This document shows, in pieces, positions 42,416 through 51,876 of a stretch of 64,000 nt of DNA; position 1 is the stretch's first letter; each line of letters starts with the position of its first letter. Both the position numbers and the translations under genes were made by a program. Below the pieces are notes generated by a model that worked only from the letters and a program-made list of their open reading frames with translations, had not been told where the DNA came from and made no database searches. Source of the DNA: Pseudomonas sp. Au-Pse12 (GTDB lineage: Bacteria > Pseudomonadota > Gammaproteobacteria > Pseudomonadales > Pseudomonadaceae); contig NZ_JAJTTH010000008.1 of assembly GCF_021341665.1 (NCBI RefSeq), positions 186,001-250,000 on the forward strand. The letters run 5' to 3'.

Positions 42416-44269
42416 TTAATAGTGATACCACTTGAGTTCGAGCATGACCTCGTTGACCGGGGTCGCCAGTTGGCTGAACTCCCGTTGCGCGCTCAGCCGC
42501 AGGCCCAGGTTGCGCGACAGTTCCCACTGCTGGTTGAGGCTCAGGCTGCGGCGCACTTCGCCATTGGTGAAGTAGTCGCCCTTGGCTTCGACACTGAAGT
42601 TGCCCAGCGGATTTTTCCACAGCAGCCCGGAGTTGAAGCCCGCAGCCGGAGCGATGAAACCGGCAAAGTCGGCGTTGTGCTCGACGCGCACCGTACCCAG
42701 GACAAAGCCCAGGGTGTCCTCGCCCAGCTGCCAGGTGCCACCGGCCCCGCCGTTGACGTGGCTGACCAGGGTTTCATCGTCGTGCTTGCCCGGCACCCGT
42801 TCGAGGCCGCCGGTGACCTGCCAGGACCAGGGGTGCAGCAGCTCGTTGCGCGGGGTCAGGGAGCGGATGGTGGCCAGGTCCAGCTGTTGCAACTGCCAGT
42901 GATTGCCTTCGTACTGGCGCAGCTTCATCTGCAGGATCTCGATCTGCGCCCCCAGGGGGAAACCTTCGGCGTTGTCGTTCAGGTCGTGGTAGGCCATGCG
43001 CAGGCCGTATTCGGCGAAGGCCTTGTCATCCCGGGTGCCGACCCCCAGTTGCCAGGTACGCGACTGGTGGCCGTCCTCCGGCAGGCCGGGCTGCTGGATC
43101 TGCAGCTCGGGCGCCGGGTTCTGGTTGATCGCCCGCAGCAGTTCGAAGCTGCGTTGCGAGCGCTCCGGATCTCGCTCCTGGCCGTTGGCCCGGTAGCGTT
43201 CAAGGCGGTAGGCGGCGTCCACGATCAGCGCCTGGCGATCCCGTGGCAGGGCCTTGAACGCCGGGGCCTGCAGTTGCTTCTGGTCGGCGCTGACCTTGAG
43301 TACCCATTGCTGTTCTTCCGGGTCCAGGGGCTGGGCACGATTGAGCAGCTCCCGCTCCCGGGACGGGCGATAGTCGATCCGCTCCACCAGTCCGGCATCC
43401 TTGACCGCCTTGACCGTGTCGGTGGGAATCGCCGTCAGCGGGAATTGCTCGGTCAGGCGCAGGCCGGGGCGGGCCACTTGCAGCAGCTCCAGCAAGCGGT
43501 AGGAGCAGTTTTCATCGAAGAAAAAGTAGTCGAACTTGATCTGCTTGAGTTCCCAGACGTGTTCCACCATGCGTTCGGTTTCAACCTGGGTCAGGTTCAG
43601 GCGGTACTCCCACAGGTCGCGGTTTTCCAGGCTGCGGTATTCCGAGAGCTTCTCCTGGTAGGGCACCAGGGCGAACAGCCCGGGGTAGCCCCCCATCAGG
43701 CCCTTCCAGGCATAGAGGATGCTGTTGTCCGAGCCTTCGATGTAGGCGCCGAAGTTGATCGCGTAGCTGAGCAGGGCGGTGTGGTTGCTTTGCACGTCGG
43801 CCTGGTCGATGCGCAGCAGGGTGTGGCCGAACATCGACGACGGGCTGTTCAGGTAGGCGGCGGGGAAGATCATCACCGTGCTGTGGGGGGATACATCCTT
43901 GAACCACTGGGTGAATTCGGCGCAGTCCACCCGCGGCAAATCGTTCAGGCCCAGTTGTGCCTTGAGCCAGCGGGTGCGGGACGGGTAGACGCACTGGGCA
44001 TGCCGGTCACCCGCGCCGGCCGGGGCGTAGAGGGCTTTCAGGGTCGCGGCCAGCTCGGCATCGGGGTGATGGGCGCCGTCCGCCGCCAGGAAGAACTTCG
44101 GGTCGCTGACGTAACTGCGCCAGCCACCGAGCTTGGCGGTCTCGTAATGACCGATGGAAATCCAGAAGGGGTCGTTGGCCAGTTGCTGCAAACGTTGAGG
44201 GTCGATCTGGGGCGCGGCATACAGCGGGGCGCAGACACAGAGCGCCAGGTAGGCAAGGCGTTTGAGCAT
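42416..44269 (-). CDS. DUF4105 protein with probable outer-membrane barrel
   Basis: A 617-residue exported protein; the signal peptide ends at APLYA. The N-terminal two-thirds hold the DUF4105 (Lnb-type) domain with a possible catalytic set: the Cys in VDCAEFTQW, the His in SMFGHTLLRID and the FFDENCSYRLLELLQ block. The last 200 residues alternate polar and aromatic residues and end in WYHY, as outer-membrane beta-barrels do. Start 44269 is chosen for the signal peptide. Function is unknown; a barrel-anchored periplasmic hydrolase is possible. Confidence 0.82.
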   Translation of the reverse strand: MLKRLAYLALCVCAPLYAAPQIDPQRLQQLANDPFWISIGHYETAKLGGWRSYVSDPKFFLAADGAHHPDAELAATLKALYAPAGAGDRHAQCVYPSRTRWLKAQLGLNDLPRVDCAEFTQWFKDVSPHSTVMIFPAAYLNSPSSMFGHTLLRIDQADVQSNHTALLSYAINFGAYIEGSDNSILYAWKGLMGGYPGLFALVPYQEKLSEYRSLENRDLWEYRLNLTQVETERMVEHVWELKQIKFDYFFFDENCSYRLLELLQVARPGLRLTEQFPLTAIPTDTVKAVKDAGLVERIDYRPSRERELLNRAQPLDPEEQQWVLKVSADQKQLQAPAFKALPRDRQALIVDAAYRLERYRANGQERDPERSQRSFELLRAINQNPAPELQIQQPGLPEDGHQSRTWQLGVGTRDDKAFAEYGLRMAYHDLNDNAEGFPLGAQIEILQMKLRQYEGNHWQLQQLDLATIRSLTPRNELLHPWSWQVTGGLERVPGKHDDETLVSHVNGGAGGTWQLGEDTLGFVLGTVRVEHNADFAGFIAPAAGFNSGLLWKNPLGNFSVEAKGDYFTNGEVRRSLSLNQQWELSRNLGLRLSAQREFSQLATPVNEVMLELKWYHY

Positions 44270-44329
44270 GGTGGGCAACTTAAGTCGGAAATACAAAGGC
44301 CCAAGGTGGGCAAGGTCCGGAAAACAAAA

Positions 44330-44351
44330 CCCGCTCCTCACGAGGAGCGGG
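44330..44351 (-). terminator. Terminator after the DUF3015 gene
   Basis: cccgctcct (44330-44338) pairs with aggagcggg (44343-44351); on the minus strand TTTTGTTTT follows. It ends the DUF3015 transcript and separates it from the DUF4105 gene, whose start is 61 bases on. Confidence 0.85.
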
Positions 44352-44362
44352 CGGGGTCGAGC

Positions 44363-44851
44363 TTAAGCGGGGGTTGCGTATTTGGCCAGGCGAGCGTCGT
44401 TCTTCAGCACGGCCAGGGTATTGGTGTGCACGTCTTCGGCGGTCACGTCAGCCTTGCTGAAAATCTGCTGGAAGTGTTCGTGGGTGACCGCGGCAAAGTG
44501 CGCGCGATCTTCTGGGGCCACACCGAGTACCACGGCGTAGGTAGTCAGGGCTTCGCCTTGACCCTTGGCCATGTCTTCGGAGAGCTCGTTCATCATCCCG
44601 TTCATGGCGAACCAGGACTTGCCGCCGTAGGTCAGCGCGGAATTGGTCGAGCAGCCGTTGGTACCGGAGGTCATGCCGAACGTGGCGTTACCGGAGGTGC
44701 CGTTGGTGGTGGAGGCGAGGAAGTGCGCCGGAGTGCCGCGCTGCCCTTCGAACAGCATGTTGCCCCAGCCGCAGTCCGGGCCGCCTGGCGCCTGGGCCAT
44801 GGCGTTGAGGGATACGGCGGTGAAAAGAGTACCGAGAAGAATCCGTTTCAT
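44363..44851 (-). CDS. DUF3015 exported protein
   Basis: A 162-residue protein with a signal peptide ending at NAMA. DUF3015 marks: GPDCGWGNMLFEGQRG, TSGTNGCSTNSALTYGG, and NGMMNELSEDMAKGQGEALTTYAVVLGV. The two Cys could pair. These proteins are common in the Pseudomonas periplasm; their job is not known. Confidence 0.9.
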   Translation of the reverse strand: MKRILLGTLFTAVSLNAMAQAPGGPDCGWGNMLFEGQRGTPAHFLASTTNGTSGNATFGMTSGTNGCSTNSALTYGGKSWFAMNGMMNELSEDMAKGQGEALTTYAVVLGVAPEDRAHFAAVTHEHFQQIFSKADVTAEDVHTNTLAVLKNDARLAKYATPA

Positions 44852-45127
44852 AGCGTTGTTCTCTTTGTGTGCATACCAATGGACAGGGAGACTGGCCCTT
44901 GGGGGCGCCAGTGGGCCGGTTATCTATCCAGCCGCGCAGTTTGGAGTTTAGGCAGGTTCCTTGGGTTCCGTAATTTTTTACAAAACAATGCCTGCAACAG
45001 CCGGTTTTACTTGGCCCGGGCCCTGGCCTGCGGCTTGTCTATGCTTTCCCCTGAGCCGCGCCTTGCCAGCCGGGCATACCCGGCGCCAGAATGCCGCCAT
45101 CTGCCCCGCCTGATGTAAGGAAGCCCG

Positions 45128-47566
45128 ATGCCTGATCCTGTTGCTGCCAGCCTGCGTCTTGCGCCTGAAGCGCTGACCCGCCCTTTCTCTGCTGAACAGT
45201 TCAGCTTCTCCACCACCAATGATCTGGAGCCCTTCCGCGGTGTGCTTGGCCAGGAGCGTGCGGTCGAAGCCTTGCAGTTCGGCGTGGCCATGCCGCGCCC
45301 CGGTTACAACGTATTTGTCATGGGCGAGCCGGGCACTGGTCGCTTCTCCTTCGTCAAACGCTACCTGAAGGCCGAAGGCAAACGCCTGCAGACCCCGTCG
45401 GACTGGGTCTATGTGAACAACTTCGACGAGCCCCGGGAACCCCGGGCGCTGGAGCTGCCGGCCGGTGCCGCGGGCAGCTTCATCAGCGACATCAACGGCT
45501 TGATCGACAACCTGCTGGCAACCTTTCCGGCGGTCTTCGAACACCCTTCCTACCAGCAGAAGAAGAGCGCCATCGACCGCGCCTTCAACCAGCGTTACGA
45601 CCGTGCCCTGGACGTGATCGAGCGCCTGGCCCTGGAAAAGGACGTGGCGCTGTACCGCGACAGCAGCAATATCGCCTTCACCCCGATGTTCGAAGGCAAG
45701 GCCCTGGACGAAGCCGAGTTCGCCCAGCTGCCCGAGGCTGATCGCGAGCGTTTCCACGAGGACATCTCTGCCCTGGAAGAACGCCTCAACGAAGAACTGG
45801 CGAGCCTGCCGCAATGGAAGCGTGAGTCGAGCAACCAGTTGCGCCAGCTCAATGAAGAAACCATCACCCTGGCCCTGCAACCCTTGCTCGCGCCGCTGTC
45901 CGAAAAATACGCGGAAAATGCCGCAGTCTGCGGTTATCTGCAGGCCATGCAGGTCTATTTGCTGAAGACCGTGGTCGAGCAACTGGTGGACGACAGCAAG
46001 ACCGACGCGGTGGCGCGCAAGCTGCTGGAAGAGCAGTACTGCCCGAGCCTGGTGGTCGGTCACCCGGCCAGCGGCGGTGCTCCGGTGGTGTTCGAGCCGC
46101 ACCCGACCTACGACAACCTGTTCGGGCGCATCGAGTACAGCACTGACCAGGGCGCGCTCTACACCACTTACCGGCAATTGCGCCCCGGAGCCTTGCACCG
46201 GGCCAACGGCGGCTTCCTGATCCTGGAAGCCGAGAAGATGCTCAGCGAACCCTTTGTCTGGGATGCCCTCAAGCGCGCCCTGCAATCGCGCAAGCTGAAG
46301 ATGGAGTCGCCGCTGGGCGAGATGGGCCGCCTGGCCACGGTCACCCTGACGCCGCAGATGATCCCGCTGCAGGTCAAGGTGGTCATCATCGGTGCCCGCC
46401 AGCTGTATTACACGCTGCAGGACCTGGATCCGGACTTCCAAGAGATGTTCCGGGTACTGGTGGACTTCGACGAAGACATTCCGATGGTGGACGAAAGCCT
46501 GGAGCAGTTCGCCCAGTTGCTGAAAACCCGTACTTCGGAAGAAGGCATGGCGCCGTTGACCGCCGATGCGGTGGCGCGGCTGGCCACCTACAGCGCGCGG
46601 CTGGCAGAGCACCAGGGGCGTTTGTCGGCGCGGATTGGCGACCTGTTCCAACTGGTCAGCGAAGCCGACTTTATCCGCCACCTGGCCTCGGATGAAATGA
46701 CCGACGCCGGCCACATCGAACGTGCACTCAAGGCCAAGGCCACGCGCACCGGGCGGGTTTCGGCGCGGATTCTCGACGACATGCTGGCCGGCATCATCCT
46801 CATCGACACCGACGGTGCCGCCGTGGGCAAGTGCAACGGCCTGACGGTACTGGAGGTAGGCGACTCGGCCTTTGGCGTGCCTGCGCGAATTTCGGCCACG
46901 GTCTATCCCGGTGGCAGCGGCATTGTCGACATTGAGCGAGAGGTCAATCTCGGTCAGCCGATCCACTCCAAGGGGGTGATGATCCTTACCGGGTACCTGG
47001 GCAGCCGTTATGCCCAGGAATTCCCCCTGGCGATTTCCGCGAGCATCGCTCTGGAACAGTCCTACGGCTATGTGGACGGTGACAGCGCTTCGCTGGGCGA
47101 GGCCTGCACGCTGATTTCGGCGCTGTCGAAGACTCCGCTCAAGCAGTGTTTTGCCATTACCGGTTCGATCAACCAGTTCGGCGAAGTGCAGGCTGTCGGT
47201 GGGGTCAACGAGAAGATCGAAGGCTTCTTCCGTCTGTGTGAAGCCCGTGGCCTGACCGGGGAGCAGGGGGCAATCATTCCCCAGGCCAACGTCGCCACTC
47301 TGATGCTCGACGAGAGGGTCTTGCAGGCAGTACGCGCCGGGCAGTTCCATGTCTATGCCGTGCGTCAGGCCGATGAGGCCCTGAGCCTGCTGGTGGGTGA
47401 GCCGGCCGGTGAACCGGATGCCGAAGGGCAGTTCCCCGAGGGCAGCGTCAATGCGCGAGTGGTGGAGCGGCTGCGGGTGATTGCCGAGATGATCAGCGAA
47501 GAGGACCTGAAAGAAGCGGAGAAGGAGATGGCCCAGGAAGCACTGGCCGACACCAAGCCGGCGTGA
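45128..47566 (+). CDS. Lon-like ATP-dependent protease (AAA_32 type)
   Basis: An 812-residue protein of the PA4576 kind. An N-terminal AAA-like part has a P-loop-like GEPGTGRFS (66-74) in which the usual Lys is Arg72. A helical insert (about 170-300) follows. The C-terminal Lon protease domain has a Ser653/Lys696 dyad (DGDSASLG and GGVNEK) with the same 43-residue spacing as in E. coli Lon. No N-terminal substrate domain is present. Function in Pseudomonas is poorly known; the active site suggests a working peptidase. Confidence 0.92.
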   Translation: MPDPVAASLRLAPEALTRPFSAEQFSFSTTNDLEPFRGVLGQERAVEALQFGVAMPRPGYNVFVMGEPGTGRFSFVKRYLKAEGKRLQTPSDWVYVNNFDEPREPRALELPAGAAGSFISDINGLIDNLLATFPAVFEHPSYQQKKSAIDRAFNQRYDRALDVIERLALEKDVALYRDSSNIAFTPMFEGKALDEAEFAQLPEADRERFHEDISALEERLNEELASLPQWKRESSNQLRQLNEETITLALQPLLAPLSEKYAENAAVCGYLQAMQVYLLKTVVEQLVDDSKTDAVARKLLEEQYCPSLVVGHPASGGAPVVFEPHPTYDNLFGRIEYSTDQGALYTTYRQLRPGALHRANGGFLILEAEKMLSEPFVWDALKRALQSRKLKMESPLGEMGRLATVTLTPQMIPLQVKVVIIGARQLYYTLQDLDPDFQEMFRVLVDFDEDIPMVDESLEQFAQLLKTRTSEEGMAPLTADAVARLATYSARLAEHQGRLSARIGDLFQLVSEADFIRHLASDEMTDAGHIERALKAKATRTGRVSARILDDMLAGIILIDTDGAAVGKCNGLTVLEVGDSAFGVPARISATVYPGGSGIVDIEREVNLGQPIHSKGVMILTGYLGSRYAQEFPLAISASIALEQSYGYVDGDSASLGEACTLISALSKTPLKQCFAITGSINQFGEVQAVGGVNEKIEGFFRLCEARGLTGEQGAIIPQANVATLMLDERVLQAVRAGQFHVYAVRQADEALSLLVGEPAGEPDAEGQFPEGSVNARVVERLRVIAEMISEEDLKEAEKEMAQEALADTKPA

Positions 47567-47573
47567 TGCCTCG

Positions 47574-47603
47574 CGATGGCGAGGGCGTTGTCCCTCGCCA
47601 TCG
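47574..47603. repeat. Palindrome after the Lon-like gene
   Basis: cgatggcgaggg (47574-47585) and ccctcgccatcg (47592-47603) form a 12-bp perfect stem with a 6-base loop and no T-tract. It may end or stabilise the Lon-like transcript. Confidence 0.7.
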
Positions 47604-47779
47604 ACGCCAGAGCGCTGGCGCCAATTTTTCAAAATAGACCATTCGGCGCCTGTTGGATGGGGCAACTTTGTTTATCAGGCTTTTCTTCTATTCTCAGGGC
47701 AAGGAGAACGACAGTCGTCGCTGGATCGAAACAGTCTTCTGTTGAAGGCTGAATAGTAGTTCTACCGAGGGTCGCCGCC

Positions 47780-48121
47780 ATGTCGCGCAACCTTTGCCTC
47801 ACTCGCCAATGCCTTGGCCTGGTCACCCGTATCGAATGCATTGTCCGCCCTTTGTCGGGGGACAACGGTATGTGGACCCTTCTCTTCGCCGCCGGAATGG
47901 CCGGCGAACAACCTTCAGCGATCAAGTCCCAAGGTCCGTTTTGCGGCCCGGTGGTGGCGGAGTCGATCCTCGATTCGATTGTTGAAAGCCTGACCACCCA
48001 CGGCTACCAGCTGGCTGACGATCCGCAGATCTGGTGCCTGCATTTACAGGCCCAGTTGCGGCAGATCAACGGTGAGCGGGGGCGCAATGCTGGCGATTTC
48101 CAGTTCCGCCCCGAACAGTGA
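47780..48121 (+). CDS. Conserved Pseudomonas hypothetical protein
   Basis: A 113-residue soluble protein with GAGG 9 bases before the ATG. Residues are evenly mixed with a central GMAGEQPSAIKSQGPFCGPVVAESILDSIVESLT and end LRQINGERGRNAGDFQFRPEQ. It has no signal peptide or membrane segment. I recall close relatives only from Pseudomonas. No function suggested by context. Confidence 0.75.
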   Translation: MSRNLCLTRQCLGLVTRIECIVRPLSGDNGMWTLLFAAGMAGEQPSAIKSQGPFCGPVVAESILDSIVESLTTHGYQLADDPQIWCLHLQAQLRQINGERGRNAGDFQFRPEQ

Positions 48122-48124
48122 AGC

Positions 48125-49951
48125 CTAAGGCTGTGTCGGTTCGGCCTTTTCGAGTTTGACCTCGAAGCCATATTCGACGGGGTTGAGTTCGCTGCGCTGG
48201 TAGCTTTCCAGTTGGCTGGGTTGGCCGTAGAAGTAATGCACATCGAACAGCGCAGGGCCGTTGTTCGCGCTGCCATGGCTGACGGCGAGAATCTCTTTCA
48301 GGTACTGACCGCTGTCGTCCTTGGCGTAGAAGCGCCAGGCGTCTGAGGGAAAGAGTTTCTGGTCGACGATCAAGGCATTGCCCTTGAGCTCCAGGCCTTT
48401 GGGCAGCTGTTGGGCGCTGATGGTCTTTTTCTCGATGCTGGCCAGAAACAGCGGAATCGATCCGACCGCATAGGCCGGGGTTTCCGGAAATAGGTTCAGG
48501 TCGTAGGTGATGACGCCGCGCATGGGATCGATTTCGAAGGCTTCGTCCGGCAGTTCAATGGGTTCGCCGCGTTGCCCCTTGTCGTTCTGGGTAAAGAAGG
48601 TCAGCGGTGTGTCGCCGGTATTGAACTCCGAGCCCAGCAGTTCGTCATTGAACGTCCTTGGGTGGCTGAATTCGATGCGTGCCGCGCTGGCATCTTCCAC
48701 TGACTGGCTGATGGTCACGGATTTTTTCAATGACTCTTCATCAAGCTCCGCGCCCTTGAGGTAGCTGGCGGCCTGGTCGTCATAGACCACCACGGGCATC
48801 GGCAGCGGCTGGATGGTCTTGTCGGTGGTCTGCCGGTCGAAGCGGTGCACCGGCAGGTCGAGGTCCTTGCGGGTCACGCTGGCCTGGGCAAAGTCGAGTA
48901 CGGCAACCTCCAGCTTGTCGATCTGGCCATTGAAATACACCTTGGCGTAATGCTTGGTGTGCGCCTGGTCGAAGGCGTTCTGCTCATCCTCAAGTTGCTT
49001 CTCGAAGGCGTCGCTCCAGCTCTTCTGTTGTTGCATCTCGGCCAGTTGCTGCCGATAAAAGGCAATCTGCTGTGCGCTCTCGTTGATTGAGCCGGAGCGG
49101 GAAAGAATTTGCCCGCTGCTGTCGCGAGCCTGCGCCAGCAAGGGGTTGAGGGAGGCGTCGTTGGCTGCTTCAGGCAGCGTAGCGCTGTTGTTCAGTTCGA
49201 TTTCGGCAGCGTTCTTCTCCAGTGCCAGCAAGGTCAGGGTGATGTTGCCGTCCTGGCGCGGTTTACCGATGTCAGCCCGAGTCAGTTCGAAATTCAGTGT
49301 GCGACCGGGGGCAATCACTTCCAGCTTGCCCTGCAGCGATACCGGTTGTGGCTGATTCTTGTTGTCCACTTCCAGGCCCTCGATAAAGGGGTAGCTCACG
49401 GTCAGGTCGTCCGGGTTGGTCAGGTTGGAGCTGGAAGGGCTGAGTTGAATTCCTGGGTCGGTTTCCGACCATTCTGGTTGGAAAGCGATGACTTTCTTGT
49501 TGCTCAGGGTGACGGACTGCCACTCCAGGCCATGGGGAAAGGGGAACTGCGCGGGCATGTTGAAACTGAAGGGGAACACCGGCTGCAGGTCGGTCAGGTA
49601 GTCGGAGTTCGAGGGTTTGCGCACCACGAACAGGCCATTGACGTAGGTGTCCACCAGGGCTTGTGTGCTGGGGTAGTGCTTGAGCAAGGCCAGGTTGTCG
49701 TCGCCGTATTCGGTTTCGATCGGCTTGCTGTCGAGTTTGATCTGCGCCCGCTCCAGAAGCAGCAGCGACCCGCCGAGGTCGGCGATGGCCTCTCTGAGTT
49801 TCGGGTCCTGGATGGCGTCCAGGGATTTTTCAAACTGTGCGGCTCTCTCTTCGAGGCTGGCCTGTTTCTTTTCTTCGCTGGGCGAGCAGCCGCTGCAGAT
49901 CAGCAGCGTCAGACCAAGGCCGAGGCAGGCCAAAGGCAATCGCAAATCCAT
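48125..49951 (-). CDS. Large lipoprotein of unknown function
   Basis: A 608-residue exported protein. Starting at 49951 gives a signal peptide with lipobox-like CSGC (Cys22), followed by the charged linker SPSEEKKQASLEERAAQFEKSL. The body looks like beta-rich domains with a coiled stretch in the middle (QQIAFYRQQLAEMQQQKSWSDAFEKQLEDEQNAF). I do not recognise a family. The stop is 3 bases from the convergent small gene. Confidence 0.8.
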   Translation of the reverse strand: MDLRLPLACLGLGLTLLICSGCSPSEEKKQASLEERAAQFEKSLDAIQDPKLREAIADLGGSLLLLERAQIKLDSKPIETEYGDDNLALLKHYPSTQALVDTYVNGLFVVRKPSNSDYLTDLQPVFPFSFNMPAQFPFPHGLEWQSVTLSNKKVIAFQPEWSETDPGIQLSPSSSNLTNPDDLTVSYPFIEGLEVDNKNQPQPVSLQGKLEVIAPGRTLNFELTRADIGKPRQDGNITLTLLALEKNAAEIELNNSATLPEAANDASLNPLLAQARDSSGQILSRSGSINESAQQIAFYRQQLAEMQQQKSWSDAFEKQLEDEQNAFDQAHTKHYAKVYFNGQIDKLEVAVLDFAQASVTRKDLDLPVHRFDRQTTDKTIQPLPMPVVVYDDQAASYLKGAELDEESLKKSVTISQSVEDASAARIEFSHPRTFNDELLGSEFNTGDTPLTFFTQNDKGQRGEPIELPDEAFEIDPMRGVITYDLNLFPETPAYAVGSIPLFLASIEKKTISAQQLPKGLELKGNALIVDQKLFPSDAWRFYAKDDSGQYLKEILAVSHGSANNGPALFDVHYFYGQPSQLESYQRSELNPVEYGFEVKLEKAEPTQP

Positions 49952-50113
49952 TTTCCAGTCTTCCTGTCCAATGTCGGTGAGCGGTGGCAACGGCTTCGAC
50001 ACTAGCAGAAAACCTGCCCGGAAAAACCCGTGAGTCAGGGGAATGTCTGTGGTTTATGGGCTTTTGGCGCGCTGATATACTCGCCGCCGTTTTTACACCG
50101 GGTGCGAGATTCA

Positions 50114-50602
50114 ATGGAACGTTTTATCGAAAATGCTATGTATGCCTCACGCTGGCTGCTGGCGCCGATTTACTTCGGTTTGTCCCTGGGCTTGTTGGCG
50201 TTGGCATTGAAGTTCTTCCAGGAAGTCTTCCACGTCATTCCCAATGTGTTCTCCATGGCCGAGTCCGACCTGATCCTGGTTCTGTTGTCGCTGATCGACA
50301 TGGCGCTGGTGGGTGGCCTGCTGGTGATGGTGATGATCTCCGGCTACGAAAACTTCGTGTCGCAACTGGACATCGATGAGGACAAGGAGAAGCTCAGCTG
50401 GCTGGGCAAGATGGACTCTTCGTCGTTGAAGATGAAAGTCGCGGCGTCCATTGTTGCGATCTCCTCGATCCATCTGCTGCGGGTGTTCATGGATGCCAAG
50501 AACACTCCCACCGAGTACCTGCTGTGGTACGTGGTGATCCACATGACCTTCGTGATCTCGGCGTTTGCCATGGGTTACCTGGACAAGCTGACCAAGCACT
50601 GA
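50114..50602 (+). CDS. UPF0114/YqhA-family membrane protein
   Basis: A 162-residue inner-membrane protein with about four segments (LLAPIYFGLSLGLLALALKFF, LILVLLSLIDMALVGGLLVMVMISGYENFVS). The motif ENAMYASRWLLAPIY and GYENFVSQLDIDEDKEKLSWLGKMD match the TIGR00645 family. Role unknown. The start at 50114 drops the non-family leader of the longer frame from 50030. Confidence 0.92.
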   Translation: MERFIENAMYASRWLLAPIYFGLSLGLLALALKFFQEVFHVIPNVFSMAESDLILVLLSLIDMALVGGLLVMVMISGYENFVSQLDIDEDKEKLSWLGKMDSSSLKMKVAASIVAISSIHLLRVFMDAKNTPTEYLLWYVVIHMTFVISAFAMGYLDKLTKH

Positions 50603-50735
50603 GCCAGCGTGTGAGCCCATTCCATGCCGCCCGCCCGTTGCGAAACGGACGGGCGGCGTCGTTTGTGGCTTGTGCTTTTTCCGGCTGGGGCATATCCCTG
50701 TAGAGGTCATGCTTTCAATTGCACGAGGTGCACTC

Positions 50736-51041
50736 ATGAACCTGCAGGAAATGAATGCCTACGCCATTGCCGGTAAGGTCGACGAGTTGAACCTGATTTC
50801 GCTGGAAGGCGGGATCTACCTGCTTGAGGCGCGCATGCACGGAGCGGCGTATCCGTTGAGCGATGCCCATGGGCAGATGTTTCACTTGCGCTCGGTGGAG
50901 CATGCCCGGGAAGTCTTGCAGTCTTTTCCCAAGCTGCCGTTCAATTTGATTCACACCTCGGTGCATGACGAGATGTGCGGTTTGTCCGCCAGCGCTGAAG
51001 AAAGCCTGAAGGTGCCGATCAGCCTGCACTCCTCCTGGTAG
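50736..51041 (+). CDS. Small conserved protein, probable DUF6482
   Basis: A 101-residue soluble protein with GAGG 8 bases before the ATG. Pattern VDELNLISLEGGIYLLEARMHGAAYPLSDAHGQMFHLRSVEHAREVL is shared, as I recall, with Pseudomonas proteins placed in DUF6482. It lies 127 bases before fklB and in the same direction. Function unknown. Confidence 0.75.
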   Translation: MNLQEMNAYAIAGKVDELNLISLEGGIYLLEARMHGAAYPLSDAHGQMFHLRSVEHAREVLQSFPKLPFNLIHTSVHDEMCGLSASAEESLKVPISLHSSW

Positions 51042-51168
51042 TGCCGGGGCGGCGCTGATTATCGCGGAACATCTGTGCTAGTCTGCTCGCCCTTTTGGTT
51101 CCGGGCGCTCCGGAAGGCCCTGTGTTTGCACGGCCTTTCCCGAGCCGTCCGCACAGCGGAGCAGTGTC

Positions 51169-51786
51169 ATGTCCGAAGTAAATCTGTCCACCGACGAAAC
51201 TCGCGTCAGCTACGGTATTGGCCGTCAGCTGGGCGACCAACTGCGTGACAATCCTCCACCAGGCGTGAGCCTGGACGCGATCCTGGCTGGCCTGACCGAC
51301 GCTTTCGCCGGCAAGCCAAGCCGCGTTGGCCAGGAAGAAATGTCCGCCAGCTTCAAAGTCATCCGCGAAATCATGCAGGCTGAAGCGGCTGCCAAAGCCG
51401 AAGCGGCTGCAGGTGCCGGCCTGGCATTCCTGGCGGAAAACGCCAAGCGCGAAGGCATCACCACGCTGGCTTCCGGTCTGCAATTTGAAGTGCTGACCCA
51501 GGGCGAGGGTGCCAAGCCATCCCGTGAAGACAGCGTGCGCACTCACTACCACGGCACCCTGATCGACGGCACTGTGTTCGACAGCTCCTACGAGCGTGGC
51601 CAACCTGCCGAGTTCCCGGTAGGTGGCGTGATCGCCGGTTGGACCGAAGCACTGCAACTGATGAACGCCGGTAGCAAATGGCGCCTGTACGTGCCGAGCG
51701 AACTGGCTTATGGCGCACAAGGCGTGGGCAGCATCCCGCCGCACAGCGTCCTGGTGTTCGACGTCGAGTTGCTGGACGTTCTGTAA
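51169..51786 (+). CDS. fklB: FKBP-type peptidyl-prolyl isomerase FklB
   Basis: A 205-residue prolyl isomerase. An N-terminal helical dimerisation domain (about 1-90) joins a C-terminal FKBP domain with VRTHYHGTLIDGTVFDSSYERGQPAEF, VIAGWTEALQLM and YVPSELAYGAQGVGSIPPHSVLVFDVELL. No signal peptide, so it is cytoplasmic FklB rather than FkpA. Confidence 0.93.
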   Translation: MSEVNLSTDETRVSYGIGRQLGDQLRDNPPPGVSLDAILAGLTDAFAGKPSRVGQEEMSASFKVIREIMQAEAAAKAEAAAGAGLAFLAENAKREGITTLASGLQFEVLTQGEGAKPSREDSVRTHYHGTLIDGTVFDSSYERGQPAEFPVGGVIAGWTEALQLMNAGSKWRLYVPSELAYGAQGVGSIPPHSVLVFDVELLDVL

Positions 51787-51790
51787 CCCC

Positions 51791-51858
51791 CGTAGGAGCC
51801 AGCTTGCTGGCGATGACGGCAGCGCACTCGCAGTCTGTTCATCGCCGGCAAGCGTGGC
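51791..51858. repeat. REP-type pair after fklB
   Basis: cgtaggagccagcttgctgg (51791-51810) and the inverted catcgccggcaagcgtggc (51840-51858) form an imperfect REP hairpin about 30 bases across in the fklB to PA4570-like gap. Confidence 0.65.
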
Positions 51859-51876
51859 CCCTTGTCGGCTTTGCTT

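Noticed and set aside
42422..45118. 898-residue plus-strand open frame across the DUF4105 and DUF3015 genes
   Set aside because: Spans two real minus-strand genes and a terminator; no family similarity.
44978..47665. 895-residue open frame on the minus strand opposite the Lon-like gene
   Set aside because: Antisense shadow; the plus strand carries the protease dyad and a proper start.
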